The notes beneath the pieces were generated by a model, which saw only the letters and a program-made list of their open reading frames with translations, ran no database searches and was not told the origin of the DNA. This document shows, piece by piece, positions 43,222 to 54,900 of a stretch of 64,000 nucleotides of DNA (positions within the stretch are counted from its first letter, which is position 1; each line of letters opens with the position of its first letter). The position numbers were made by a program, and so were the translations under genes. This DNA comes from Xiphias gladius (lineage: Eukaryota > Chordata > Actinopteri > Istiophoriformes > Xiphiidae). Where the stretch lies: assembly GCF_016859285.1 (NCBI RefSeq), contig NC_053404.1, forward strand, positions 13,619,605-13,683,604, given 5' to 3'.

Positions 43222-44709
43222 TTACGGTGGATAGGAGCAGAAATCAGGCAGAACCTCAGTCACTTTCCGTCCCAGCTTCTCCCGACGCTCCTCCCTCTCT
43301 CTTTCCTTGCGCAGCAGACATGGAAGCCGCCTCCAGGCCAGGAAACATCGATATAGCACCCGTCTAAAGTGCAGGCAGATGGAGGGACAGGCGGCAATGG
43401 AGCAAGTGAGCAATAAGAAACTGAATTATAGGGACCTCTGGGCTGACAACAACTAATGAGTTTTCATATGATGTTACTGGGGGCTCATTGACAGTGTCAG
43501 CTGGGCAGCCGGTGGGAATTCATCTGCAGGCTGTGGTCATTCAGCTGACCTCACATTTGAAGCTGAAGTTCATAAACACTCATGTTTTGTGGCAATGACA
43601 GTCAAATAATTACATTAGACCAGGGCTACAGAAATCATTAATCTTGACTGCAATGGGAAACAGAAGACCACATAATAGCAAAGTCAAGCATGATGGAAAC
43701 CAAATGTTTTTGTTAATTTAAAATAGAAATTTTGCAGATAAGAAACTGCAAAACAATTTCAATGCAAATTAGAAAAGTTTTCAATGAGTAAGCAAACGGA
43801 CATGCTAAAAAAAAAAAATCTGTCAGTCTGGATTGTTCAAGACTGAAATATCTCAACAACAATTTGATGGCTCGCCAGTGTCTAACCTTTGTTGTAATCT
43901 GTAGTGCAATTCATTCTTATTCGAAATTATTAATGGTCTTGAAAGTGTTAAACGTTTTGTAGAATAGGCCTTAGAAAATCTTAACATTAAAATTAATATT
44001 TATATCTTTTAGGCCTTCAACACATTGTCGTTTCTTGGGGTACTGTAACCAGAATTGTCCAATATTACATTTCAACTTGTAATTAAAAGTTTTGAGAAGC
44101 TGTTAAATTGATTATAACACCCTGGTAGTTGGTAATGTTACTGGGGGAACACACTGCAGCATCCATACAGTGAACATACGGCAAAGTCACAGGTAGCAGA
44201 CCTGTTATGGTGTTCCTGAGCCAGCTCCTGATGGTCACACTCCAGTCTTTCCTGGGTCACGTGGTCCAGCAGGGCCAGCATAAACCTCCTCAGAGTGCGT
44301 GTGCGATAGAAACCCTTGGCTCGCTCCTCATGAATTATCCGCCAGTCCTTTAGCTGAAATAGACACCACTCACTTAGAGATAAGGATATTTTACAAGTAT
44401 AACAGTTCTGTGTAGTAATGATTTATCTACCTCTTTCAAAGCAGGAAAATGCTGCTAATTGTCATTCAACACACCTTTCAGCAGTTAAAGCCACAACAAA
44501 ACAAGACTTGCAAGTTAAGCAGTAAGCTGCGGTGATGAGGTTGGCCCTAGCTTACACAAGAAAATAAGTAGAAAATAGTTTAAAACGTTTCTCTTTAAAG
44601 ACTGGGTAACTGAAAACAAAGTGCAGGTAGCGGAGGAGATTTGGAAAAGGTGTTGCTCTAAGTCACTGGCAGAAGATGGGGAAAGTGCAGTCCTGATTGA
44701 GTAACTTTG

Positions 44710-44744
<35 letters not shown>

Positions 44745-45030
44745 GCACAGGTGTATACACACTCTTTTCCAGCAGTTTAAGCTCCTCTGAAGCAAAAAGT
44801 ACTGGTGCAGTTGGTCAGCAGAAGCTTCTTTCTCAGACAGGGACTCTCTTGCTGATTGCTGCCAGGCTAGTGTACACCGCCTCAGGAGGAAGAGATTGTG
44901 ATGACTCTCGGCCAGCTGGCGGGGATTGAAAAGACAAGTACAAATGCACACCAATGAATGCATCCAAACTCAATCATATGTGCCAGGTAGAAATAATGGA
45001 AGTGGTATGAAATGATGAAGCGACCAGAGG

Positions 45031-45102
<72 letters not shown>

Positions 45103-47967
45103 TGTAATATATGTCAATGTTGTGGCTGATTTGTGATGCTGTGCAAAGGCAGGATAATTTGGAAGATGAAATGTCAATACTGTTGAGGGAATGCAGCGAA
45201 TACAGTACTGTTAGACAGGTATTAATTAAATGTAATGATAATCAAAGAAAAATAATCCCAGCGACAAGGATAATACAAAAAATTAATGAATGCATACATG
45301 ATTGACAGCAAAAGCAAAACAGATAAATGAGAGAAAAGTCAAAGATTCTTATAATTACAAAGTTTTAATAGTCTTACTATTGTTTTCAAAAGCTTTTTCA
45401 ATGTTTTGATTATGTCTGCAATGTTCTTCCTCTTCATTTAAGGCGACTGCAACACAATAGTCAAGATAATGAAAAAAGCATGGTAATCCTCTATGAATCA
45501 CTGAAATTTTAGACCAATCAGTCCTTGTAAACTTCCTCAAAAGAAAAGAAAGCAAAATTAAGCTTTCTCTTATGAAAAAAATTGGCAAGCATTTTCTCCA
45601 CCAGTGGTCTTTTTGTCATGAAAAACATCCAAGAAACGTCCAAGCCACATTTGAATTATAAAAAGCCTTCAACGGACTGCAGTCTGTGAACACATTGCCT
45701 TCATAACAGATAGCAGATGCTCATGCAGTATTGTATGGTTTCTTTTCAATGTTAAAGCAAGTCTATAACCAGTAAGGCTTTTTATTATTCAAAATGTACC
45801 TGGACTGGGAGTTTTGTGCCAAGTTTACCTCTGGATGTCAAAATTTTTCTCCTTTGTGTTTGTTAATGAAATGCCTAAAGCACTTCCTTGCACAATTTTC
45901 TGCTTAAATAAGATTTTAGCATGCTATCCAAAATTAAGGCCAGAATGGAGAAGACCTCCTGGGTTCTTAAAATGTTGAGTTGGAGGACTGAGGGCAGGTT
46001 GAGTTTGGTGGGAAATAATGTGTGTGCTGAAGCACTGGACATGACAGGTGATTTACCTGTATGCTGGCTTGTCTGAGCTGAATGACGCGTTTCCATGGTG
46101 CCAGGCCCCTGTGTAGCAACAAGGTTCTGAGATAGTGTTGACGGGCCAGTTTCAGGAGATCCTGTTGCCTTTTCAGTTGCTTCTGTTTTTCCTGTTCCCT
46201 CTGCACACACGAAGTTGACATTATTTTAATATTCTGCAGTGTATCACAAGACTTAAGTCCCACTAAGTCACTCAGTGGCACTCACAGGAGAGGACTGCTT
46301 CATATATTCTGACTCACATTTTTGTGAATGTCCATAAGATATGAAACACATCTCACCTCTCTTTGCAACCTTTTTTCCTCCTTCCTCTTTTCTGCTGCTT
46401 TGCGTTTTTCCTCCTCTTCCTCCCTCTGTCTCTGCTCCTCAGCAGCTTTCATCTCAGCCTGGAAAAGTTGGCTTCTTTGGTTAAACTTGTGTTTTTTTTT
46501 TTTTAATTTATTTTTTTACATGGTGTCAGACAATTACAACTTGCTACAATATTACAAAGCGGTTTGGTGGTACAGAACATGACCTCCCAGTCTCTCACCA
46601 GCTTTTCCTCATCCTTCTTCCTCTTGAGTTCCTTGATCTCCTTTCTTCGCTCTGCGCGTTGACGTGCACGGGCCTCCATGGCTTCACAGAGAGGGAGAGG
46701 GATGAGTTGAGCAGAACGTATTCTTCTACAGTGGTCTCAGGAGTGGATATGTGCATGTTTATATATGTTTCCTTGATATTCTTAACACCTAACTGGAAGT
46801 TGAGGTAAACATGAGTGCTGCTGTTGAAGGACTATACATCTATAGGCTTTTATATCTGCAAAAGTCAATCTCCATACATGTGACTCAAGGTCACGCAATT
46901 TTCTTGACAGTATAGCCACAGCATTTTCTATCGCTACATTTGGAAGGACAGATGTACCTGCTGTGTATGTTTCTATGTATACGTGAGTTTGAGTATGTAA
47001 GCTTGCACAGTGAAGGAACTTGCAGACTGACCCGTGATGACTGGATGGGGGTATGTCTGGCGTGTGACAGCTTTCCTCGGAGGTGTACACTGACTGTCAG
47101 GTTCTCCAGTAATTCTCAATGCCCTGCAAACAGTAACAGTCACAGCCGGAAGCACACAAACAAAGACCTGTTGTAACTCTATCTGTACATTCACATCGTC
47201 TTGTCCTTGCCTGGGAAAATTTATTCAGACAGGTATCGACTAAAGGCAAACTCAACCTACATGCATCAGACTACCCATAAATCTGTAAATAAAATTCCGT
47301 GAAGTGCAGAATGTTTTGCTTTTACTCATAAGAACATTTCGAAATTCTGTTCAGGTGGTATAGACTTCTTGGAAAGTACCTTTCATCTTTTCTCACATAG
47401 ATATACAATTACTTAAGCCTTGAATGTACAAAATATTGACCTTGCACAACCTCCTGCTCCTCTGCTTTCTCTAAGCTTTAAAATTCCTCTGTAACTAACC
47501 TGTTTCTTTTTATCTACTCCTATGTGATTTGTTTTTAAAAAAGGAAAGCTATTAACAGCTAAGCGTATAATTTCTAAAAGGAACAAAAAAAAAAAACCTT
47601 TCAACCCTCGCTTAGCCACTGAGGTGTCCACAAAAAAAAACCTGCCAACTTTCTCTGCCATTAGTGTCCATTGTAGAGAGAGAAGTGAGCTAACCTAAGT
47701 GATTATTTATCATCTTGAGAGTTTTAGAGCTAATAGCACTTTTGGGGAATGTGGAGTTAGGGAGACTCTTGAACTTATAATGCACTGTCAAGGTGGCTAC
47801 AGTGAGAAAGGGTTGAGTAGGAGGCCAGGCCACGTACATATATACATATACTGTACTTATTCAATTTTAAATAATCCTAAAAAGAAGTAATGGCACAAAA
47901 ACACAATGATCAATAATGTTTAAAGGCTGCTTCCCTCCATTTTCACTGGGGTCTGTATCTTCACATA

Positions 47968-48008
<41 letters not shown>

Positions 48009-50770
48009 TTGTTACTTTGTTATCAGGGAGGTTATACAAATAACAGAATGCTGCTCCTTAATATGTTAAGCTCTATAGTGGTGTGTATTATGTTTATTTC
48101 TTTTGTTGCTCTGCCTCTGTGATGTTGGTGCAGATAATTTTTCTGCAGTGAAGGAAATCGCAAAGAGGATATACTATATGCTAAGATCCATGAATGGTGA
48201 TCACACTCTCACCTTAAATAAATTAATGTCATCTAAATTATTTCTCCACACTGTCATCCAACGTGAATGAGAAGTCTATAAAGTGGTAAGAAAAAAAGAT
48301 GTTTTAACATCTACATTTCCATGACAACTGGGCAGAAACAATCTACTGATTGAAGACTGTGTGATATGATTGGGAGCTCCAGAACAGCTACCAAATAGAC
48401 GTTGAGGTTAGGTTGTTTAAGCCTGGATGTCTTACACTACCTCTGCTCTGAAGGGTCAAAATGGTGGCTCTTTGGTCTCAAGCCTCCTTGTATTGATGGC
48501 NNNNNNNNNNNNNNNNNNNNNNNNNNNNNNNNNNNNNNNNNNNNNNNNNNNNNNNNNNNNNNNNNNNNNNNNNNNNNNNNNNNNNNNNNNNNNNNNNNNN
48601 NNNNNNNNNNNNNNNNNNNNNNNNNNNNNNNNNNNNNNNNNNNNNNNNNNNNNNNNNNNNNNNNNNNNNNNNNNNNNNNNNNNNNNNNNNNNNNNNNNNN
48701 NNNNNNNNNNNNNNNNNNNNNNNNNNNNNNNNNNNNNNNNNNNNNNNNNNNNNNNNNNNNNNNNNNNNNNNNNNNNNNNNNNNNNNNNNNNNNNNNNNNN
48801 NNNNNNNNNNNNNNNNNNNNNNNNNNNNNNNNNNNNNNNNNNNNNNNNNNNNNNNNNNNNNNNNNNNNNNNNNNNNNNNNNNNNNNNNNNNNNNNNNNNN
48901 NNNNNNNNNNNNNNNNNNNNNNNNNNNNNNNNNNNNNNNNNNNNNNNNNNNNNNNNNNNNNNNNNNNNNNNNNNNNNNNNNNNNNNNNNNNNNNNNNNNN
49001 CTGCATGCCTTTGGTTTGCCATAGATTAAAACAAAGAAGCTAGGAAAAGAGCTGAATTCTTGCTTATTCTACAAACATCTCCTAAAATGGCCTGGACAAA
49101 ATGATTGGTAGAGAGGCTTAGTGGCCATAAATAAGTGGATTGTAGTTATATTTCAGGCAGACTATTGTTTTCAATTAGTATTAGTATCTTCAATCTCATA
49201 ATCAGTCTTCCAATCTTATAATCATTCATTACGATTTAAATGGAGAAAAGTCCTTAAGGTGCTATTTGTTATCATGGGCACCACACTGAACATGGACAGT
49301 AGAAAGGAAAGGAGAGAGTTTTCTGAGGAGATAAGGAAGAAAATATTTTCCAATCAAGGTCGAGGTAAATGCTTCAAGACCATTTCCAAGCAGCTTGATG
49401 TTCCTTTGACCACAGCAGTGAAATTCTGGAAACATACTGCCCAGTGCCACAGAGCTCTGTCTCATTCACAGTCAGTCATGGCTCCTCCAACAGTTTAATG
49501 ACCAAAAACATACATCTAAAAGAACGGGTGAGAAGAAAACACTTGACCTTTCTGAAGTGGCCTGTTATGACTCCCAATCTTAATCCAATTTGAACATCTA
49601 TGGAAAGAGCTGAAACTCGCAGTTGGGAGAAGGTACCCATCAGCCTGAGAGAACTGGGGCAGTTTACTCAAGAAGAGTGTGCCAAACTACCAGCCTAGAA
49701 GTTTTGCTGTCTCATTAAGAGCTAGAGAAAGAATTTTATGGCTGTGATTGTCTCAAAATGATCTTATACAAAATATTAGATTAAGGGCATGTATCATTTA
49801 AAATATGTTACATTTAAAACCAAAAGCTACCTGTCTTTTCTATTTTGGAATCGCAAAAATTTGATGCCAATAACTTTTTTCAATTTCCGTTTATTTCCGA
49901 GTGTAATTGTGTTTTTTCTTTTTTTTATTGGAAGGGCACCAACCCTTTCAGCCATGTCTGTATATACACACAGCTGCACCAACACACAAGTTCTTCTCAC
50001 CTTCCTCCACTGATAAATACACCATTCTTAACATGCATCTGTTATTGAAAGAAAAATAATTTCAAGTTTAGTTGATGCTGTTTGTAGGCGAGACTGCGAG
50101 GCCCATGTAAATGCTGGTCCCATGGTCACCTTTGCCTGCTTGAAAATGCCTGGGCAAGCTCACAGAGACCTTGAACTGCAGGAGTGGTGTGAAAATTGAG
50201 GGCTGAGCCAATGCCTGATGTATGCGAATTATTTCCCGGCAAAGCATAACCATTGCCTTAAATCAGTAGATTACTTCAAAATCATTTCCGAGATATCCAG
50301 AGGGTAGTGCTTTACTAGCAACGATTCAGCTATCACTATCTCAGGCTGCAGGCATGTAATTATCTAAGAGAGGCCTTCTGTATGACATTTCTAAACTGTC
50401 CCCTGACACAAGCCATGAGTCCATACATAGCATTAACAGTGATGTGCTTCTTCTTCATTCATAAATCCAATATGGCCCTTTTTACAATTATGTTTAATCA
50501 CACTAGGGAATTTGATAATCCTGGGGAAAAGTCCTAAAAAATGAAAATAGACTGAAATTTTTTTATGTTTTCCCTTTAGATAAGAGAAAGTGTTGAGGGG
50601 AACACCTTGGAATTAATATCTAGAATAGGCAGCCACAATTTAATATCTGTGTCGACCTCTCTGTTTAACATAAATACGAAGACTAAACTTACCTTGTCTG
50701 CAGATGTTTTACTCTTGCCGAGGCTCCTCCACCTAAACAGGTGAGGATTATGACCTGGGAATGTCATCAT
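43222..50770 (-). CDS. ccdc191: CCDC191, coiled-coil protein with Sfi1-like repeats (5' half incomplete)
   Basis: Minus-strand exons with closing phases: 47032-47123 (or to 47210), 46599-46681, 46357-46458, 46057-46200, 44763-44915, 44202-44353 and 43222-43363 (stop TAA at 43222-43224), plus a likely first coding exon 50693-50770. The middle exons encode a highly charged coiled coil (RARQRAERRKEIKELKRKK; EEQRQREEEEEKRKAAEKR). The last four encode repeated motifs of the form LLxRxLxxWKR: LLLHRGLAPWKR, FLLRRCTLAWQQ, FLLQRSLNCWKR, RVLYRCFLAWRR. Identity as CCDC191 (KIAA1407) rests on coiled-coil content, strand and position between ZDHHC23 and QTRT2; I recognise the family but not every residue. 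Exons between 47210 and 50693 were not found; some probably lie in the 500-N gap. Function is not established to my knowledge. Confidence 0.75.
44711..44744 (+). repeat. (GTCT)n tetranucleotide repeat
   Basis: Eight and a half units, (AGAC)n on the CCDC191 strand, 18 bases after the donor of the exon 44763-44915. Confidence 0.95.
45033..45100 (+). repeat. (AC)34 microsatellite
   Basis: Uninterrupted AC run in a CCDC191 intron (GT on the gene's strand), 117 bases upstream of the exon that starts at 44915 in gene orientation. Confidence 0.95.
47971..48004 (+). repeat. (GT)17 microsatellite
   Basis: Short uninterrupted GT run in the unresolved 5' half of CCDC191. Confidence 0.95.
48501..49000. 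other. Assembly gap (500 N)
   Basis: Exactly 500 undetermined bases, which suggests a placeholder of fixed size rather than a measured gap. It lies in the unresolved 5' half of CCDC191, next to a Tc1-like relic. Confidence 0.98.
49230..49800 (+). mobile_element. Tc1/mariner-like transposase relic
   Basis: The frame from about 49280 reads RKERREFSEEIRKKIF and then KTISKQLDVPLTTAVKFW, the N-terminal DNA-binding region typical of fish Tc1 transposases. After about 49445 it jumps to a degraded C-terminal part recognisable as TPNLNPI and a frameshifted tail with several stops. The catalytic middle is missing, so it is an internally deleted, dead copy. Terminal repeats were not identified. It lies in CCDC191 sequence, opposite strand. 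Confidence 0.75.
50693..50770 (-). CDS. ccdc191: Probable first coding exon of CCDC191
   Basis: Opens with ATG ATG at 50765-50770 and reads MMTFPGHNPHLFRWRSLGK, ending in AAG followed by a strong donor GTAAGT at 50692. The frame and donor quality support a real exon close to the shared promoter. An AG just before the first ATG could be an acceptor, but the sequence upstream leaves little room for an intron, so I read the exon as continuous with the 5' UTR. It has not been tied by phase to the next exon, which I could not find. Confidence 0.5.
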
Positions 50771-50899
50771 CTGTTTATTTAAAAAACTTTTACCTCGGCT
50801 ACTGTAATGTGGTCCCAACTATCATTACAGTATCTTTTACCAACAATATACGCCAACCGTAAACAAAAAACGTATATCAACAAAAAGTGTTTCAGAAGT

Positions 50900-51640
50900 C
50901 ATTACAACGAGCCCTGGCAAAACGCAAGAGCTATACACATAACCGCCATCGCTTGGGGCCACATAGGATTTTGGGTAATGTAGTAAATTAACCATCTTTC
51001 TTGGTTAATTGTCGCACAAACGAAGCATTTCAGGACTACGTGTCCCAATAGACGTTGTTTGTCTCCGGTAACCATAGCAACTGTGTTCTCCTCCATAAAT
51101 GAGCCAAAAACTATGTTCATATGGTGAGAAAATATGAAATAAAGATTTAAAATAATCCAACAGAAACACTTTTAAAATTATGAATATTTTATTTTTAAAA
51201 AAAGGTTGCACGACGCATTTTGCAGTTTTCTATGTGCCCCTGCGGCCGGTGAGGACGACATATTTCCGCTTGTAGTTCCTGTCGTGCAGTGAGTTTTGAT
51301 GGTAAGCGAAAGAAAGATGCTCTTAAATTTAAAAAAAAAAAAAAAAAAAAAGTATATCATTAGAACCAACCAAACCAACACAGCTGTGAATGCGTAGGTG
51401 TTCTTAAATTTTGTCATTTACGAGCAGTAAACATCTCAAGCCGGCAAACGCTTGCATAAAGTCGTAACACGTGAGTGGAAGGCTAGTTAGCTACGTGGCT
51501 AATTCACGTCCTGTTTTACTACAATCTCTTTGTAGCTAACGTTAGCTCACCGGTATCACTGTCATTCAAGCGACATTACAATTACAAAGGACGGTTAGAC
51601 ATTGTCGTGTCGTCATTTTAGTGACTAATTTCAACAGCAG
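50900..51640. promoter_or_regulatory. Bidirectional CCDC191 / QTRT2 promoter
   Basis: About 880 bases separate the CCDC191 start (50770) from the QTRT2 start (51649), with no open frame of interest between. It holds an exact RFX X-box (51068-51081), two ZNF143-like sites (50966-50984 on minus; 51035-51051 on plus) and a 14-bp palindrome AGCTAACGTTAGCT (51534-51547) near the QTRT2 end, plus an A run at 51332-51351. CpG-bearing sequence spans 51230-51560. Start sites cannot be placed exactly. Confidence 0.55.
51068..51081 (-). promoter_or_regulatory. RFX X-box
   Basis: GTAACCATAGCAAC matches the RFX consensus GTNRCC N0-3 RGYAAC at every specified position. It lies about 300 bases upstream of the CCDC191 start codon and about 570 bases upstream of that of QTRT2. 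RFX factors drive ciliary genes through such sites. Confidence 0.6.
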
Positions 51641-51648
51641 CTACTCGT

Positions 51649-51879
51649 ATGGCTGGCAGCAGGATGAAGCTGGAGCTGTCCCGGGTGGTTCAGGAGAGAA
51701 GTCGGCTGGGTGTCCTGAAGGGGCTCGGCAGGACGGGACAGCACTCCTTGGAGATCCCGGGGTGTGTGCTGTACACACACTTTGGCACAGTCCCCCACCT
51801 CACCCAGGACACACTACACACCCTGAGCAACCTCCCCTCTGTCACTCAGGTCACCCTGTCCAATATGTAGGTAGAACTC

Positions 51880-51922
<43 letters not shown>

Positions 51923-54900
51923 TTCTGAAATCTAACTTGCATCCTCATCACTTTTCCCTCTAGAGCAGAGCACCAAGAGGTGTTGGAGGAGTTTAAGGAT
52001 GGATTCAGGAAGTTTGCAGGTACTTTAGTTAAGTTAATTTTTTTTTTTTTTTTTGGTAAAACGTATTTTCCTCTTCCTCTCTCCACAGAGTAATCAGGAG
52101 GAGACAGGAGTGGAGTTGATACGTTTGTTAAGCAGACTAAACAGCATTGATTAGACAAATTATGATGACACCCAGTGCTATTCCTGTGTATATTCAGTAT
52201 TGATTAAGAATTAGAAGCTTTTTAACTAACTGAAAATCATGAAGGGTTGTATTGATATGAATGCAGTATAACTTTATTTAAGGCCATTTAATAAAGGCAC
52301 CAAACTAAGTAGGCATAATCAAAAATATACATAAGTGTGTTAAACGTTTTCCTTCATTTGTTACAAAACACTGGACCAGCTATGGAAATTATTTATAACT
52401 CAGTCAATTGAAACCTGAAAAAACTTATAAATGCTTCCACACTATGAACATGATGCTGTATGTCAAGTAGCAAAATACAGTATATCATATGACAACAGTA
52501 ACCACTCAGTGCTGAAATGCTATTTTTAAAAAAGTATGGCATATTAACAGATTTCTGTGTTGTGATTGGAAGTTCCTTTTTGACCATGGAAACAGCACTT
52601 TGAGTATAAATATCTTTCTCAGGGTTGTCTTGTTTCTCTCTCCTTTAATGGACTAGTCAATATGTGTCTGCTGAAAAAAATTAATTTTAAAATGTGCTGT
52701 GTTCAGATTCTAACCATCCTTTGACTGAAATACCTTTGGTAATCATTTAATACACATCTGGCTTTCCCGCTGTCAAAACAACAAGTAAAATTTGATCTGA
52801 ACACCTCATCTCCAAAGCAAAGATTTGGATGCTTTAAAGGAGGAAAGGGATGGGTTGTTTAACTATTTTGAATTAATTTTGTTACTGTTCTGCTCCACTG
52901 TGGTTGTCATTTAACCCTCTGTATTAGTCATTTTCAAATAACAACCACATCAGAGGAACCTCTGCCAGGCTCAAAATCCTGTATTGGTGTGACTAGTTGA
53001 TTAATGTAAATGTCACGTGTGCATGATGCATGGAGCTAACTTACATGCGTGCTTCTAAATATACAGTATGTTGAGTTCAATTTTGAAAAGCTGATTAGCT
53101 CCATGAGCCTGACTAAAAAGTAGTGCTGTTCTGACTAATATTTATATAATTGCTCCAGCAGAGTGACCTCATTTGGCTTTGCAGTACAACAGTAGCTGTG
53201 GTGCTAAGCTTTACCCTGCCTCAGGCAACCAAATTTGAAATTAGAAATGTAATCACCGTAGCGTCATTTGTTGTAAACTGTCAGGGGATTACTACAGTGC
53301 TGTCTCTAAAGTCCCAAAAGTGGAGGGTAGTGATTGAATAACTAGAAATGATAACAGCGTTTGCTACTATTAAGCCTTTTGTTTTCTCACCTTTTGATCT
53401 TCTGCCGCGGCTGGGTTTGATGATAAGGCTACACCTCATTCCTCTTTCCAGACTTAGTCATCACATTACCATGTAGTAATGAAACGTCTCGCTCCGTCAC
53501 TTTGTTTTGTGTTTGGCCTTCGCTGACTGGAACTCTTTGTCAGGTTTTGTTATCTGTGAGTGATATACATTGATTTTGGGTTTTGTTCTTTGCAGGTCTT
53601 CATGATACTTTATTGTACTGCTCGCTTCACGACCCTGCGGCCCCCTTCCCGACAGGTTATACTACTAACAAGGTAGGATTAGGTTTTTTGCTTAAAGGAA
53701 TAGTTCAACATTTTAGGCTTCCACTTATTTGTTTTTATTTTGCCGAGAGTTAGGTCAGAAGATTGATACCACTCTCATAGCTGGAGCCAGTTAACTTACT
53801 GTTGCTTAGCATAAAGACTAGAAACAGGGGGAAACAGCTAGCCAGGTAACAAAATCTAACAAAATCCTCCATCCAGCACTCTGAAGGTCTCTAATTAACA
53901 TGTTATATTTTATTTGTTTACAAAACTGAAGTGAGAAAGAAGTTGTGGTTTTTACAGGGGGTCATGGCTATTTCTTGACCGGCAACCAGCAGAGAGTCAC
54001 TACTCCTGTCCAAAAAATAGTTTGGCACATAATACCCCATAAAACCACAACTTCATTGCTTTCATGTTTTGTTTTGTACAGATTAAAGAAACAAAATACA
54101 ACATATAAGCTAGTGAGCTTTATAGGTGCTGGCAGGTGGATTTTGTTACCTTTGGACTGAGCCAGGCTAGCTGTTTTCTCCTATGTCCAGTCTTTGTGCT
54201 AAGCTAACTGGCTGCTGTGAGTTTGGTATTGATCTTCTCGCATAACTCTTCTCAAATAAGGAAGAAAGAATAAGATTAGGTATGATTTACACTGTCCGAG
54301 GATATCATTATCTCCAATGTCCATCGTGAATCAATGTCCGTAAATCAGTTTAGAAATAACAGAGAAAAAGGCTCTCCTTATAACACCAGAACCTGACTAA
54401 GGATTGTCACATTTTTAAGTTTTCTTCCGTATACAAGTAATCCAGTGATAGTTGTCTGTACATCCATGGCTACATTTCAAACAGGAACTGCTATTAGCTG
54501 ATTCGGCATACTTTTTGTGACAATTTTGCAAAATATAATATAGTCTAAAAACACAGGGCTAAATTAGTAGTACACAGCTAACTAACTGACATCTTGGCAA
54601 TATTATACCCACTGATCACATCCTCCCAACCCCCCAAATGATAGGAACTGTCGTAACAAAACTTAAAGCATGATTATTCCCCAAATTGAAGTAAGACAAA
54701 GAATAATAATAGGAGTGAAAAAATTCATTAATATTAACTTTTCCATGTTGCACCACAGTATATTTACTGACCGCATAACTGAAGCATCATAAAAGCTGTT
54801 GTTTTCAATCAAGTGTGTTTTCAAGTGAAAATGTCCTCTCTCGTTTGTTATTAGACAGTGTCAGTTTGGGGCAGCGGTGGTCGGATAGAGCTGACTGTGG

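Noticed and set aside
47413-47661. Minus-strand frame MAEKVGRFFF...
   Set aside because: Low-complexity A/T sequence; no family resemblance, and only the small EKAEEQEVVQ segment in another frame looked exon-like, without a fitting phase.
48402-49043. Frames of 188-213 residues made mostly of X
   Set aside because: They are translations of the 500-N gap.
50068-50253. Minus-strand frame with SIFTPLLQFKVSVSLP, considered as a CCDC191 exon
   Set aside because: Composition does not fit the charged coiled coil, and no donor of suitable phase was found at its end.
50902-51120. Minus-strand frame MEENTVAMVTGD... (from an ATG at about 51097), considered as the CCDC191 N-terminus
   Set aside because: It contains the X-box and a ZNF143-like site, so it is more likely promoter; the frame starting at 50770 ends in a better donor.
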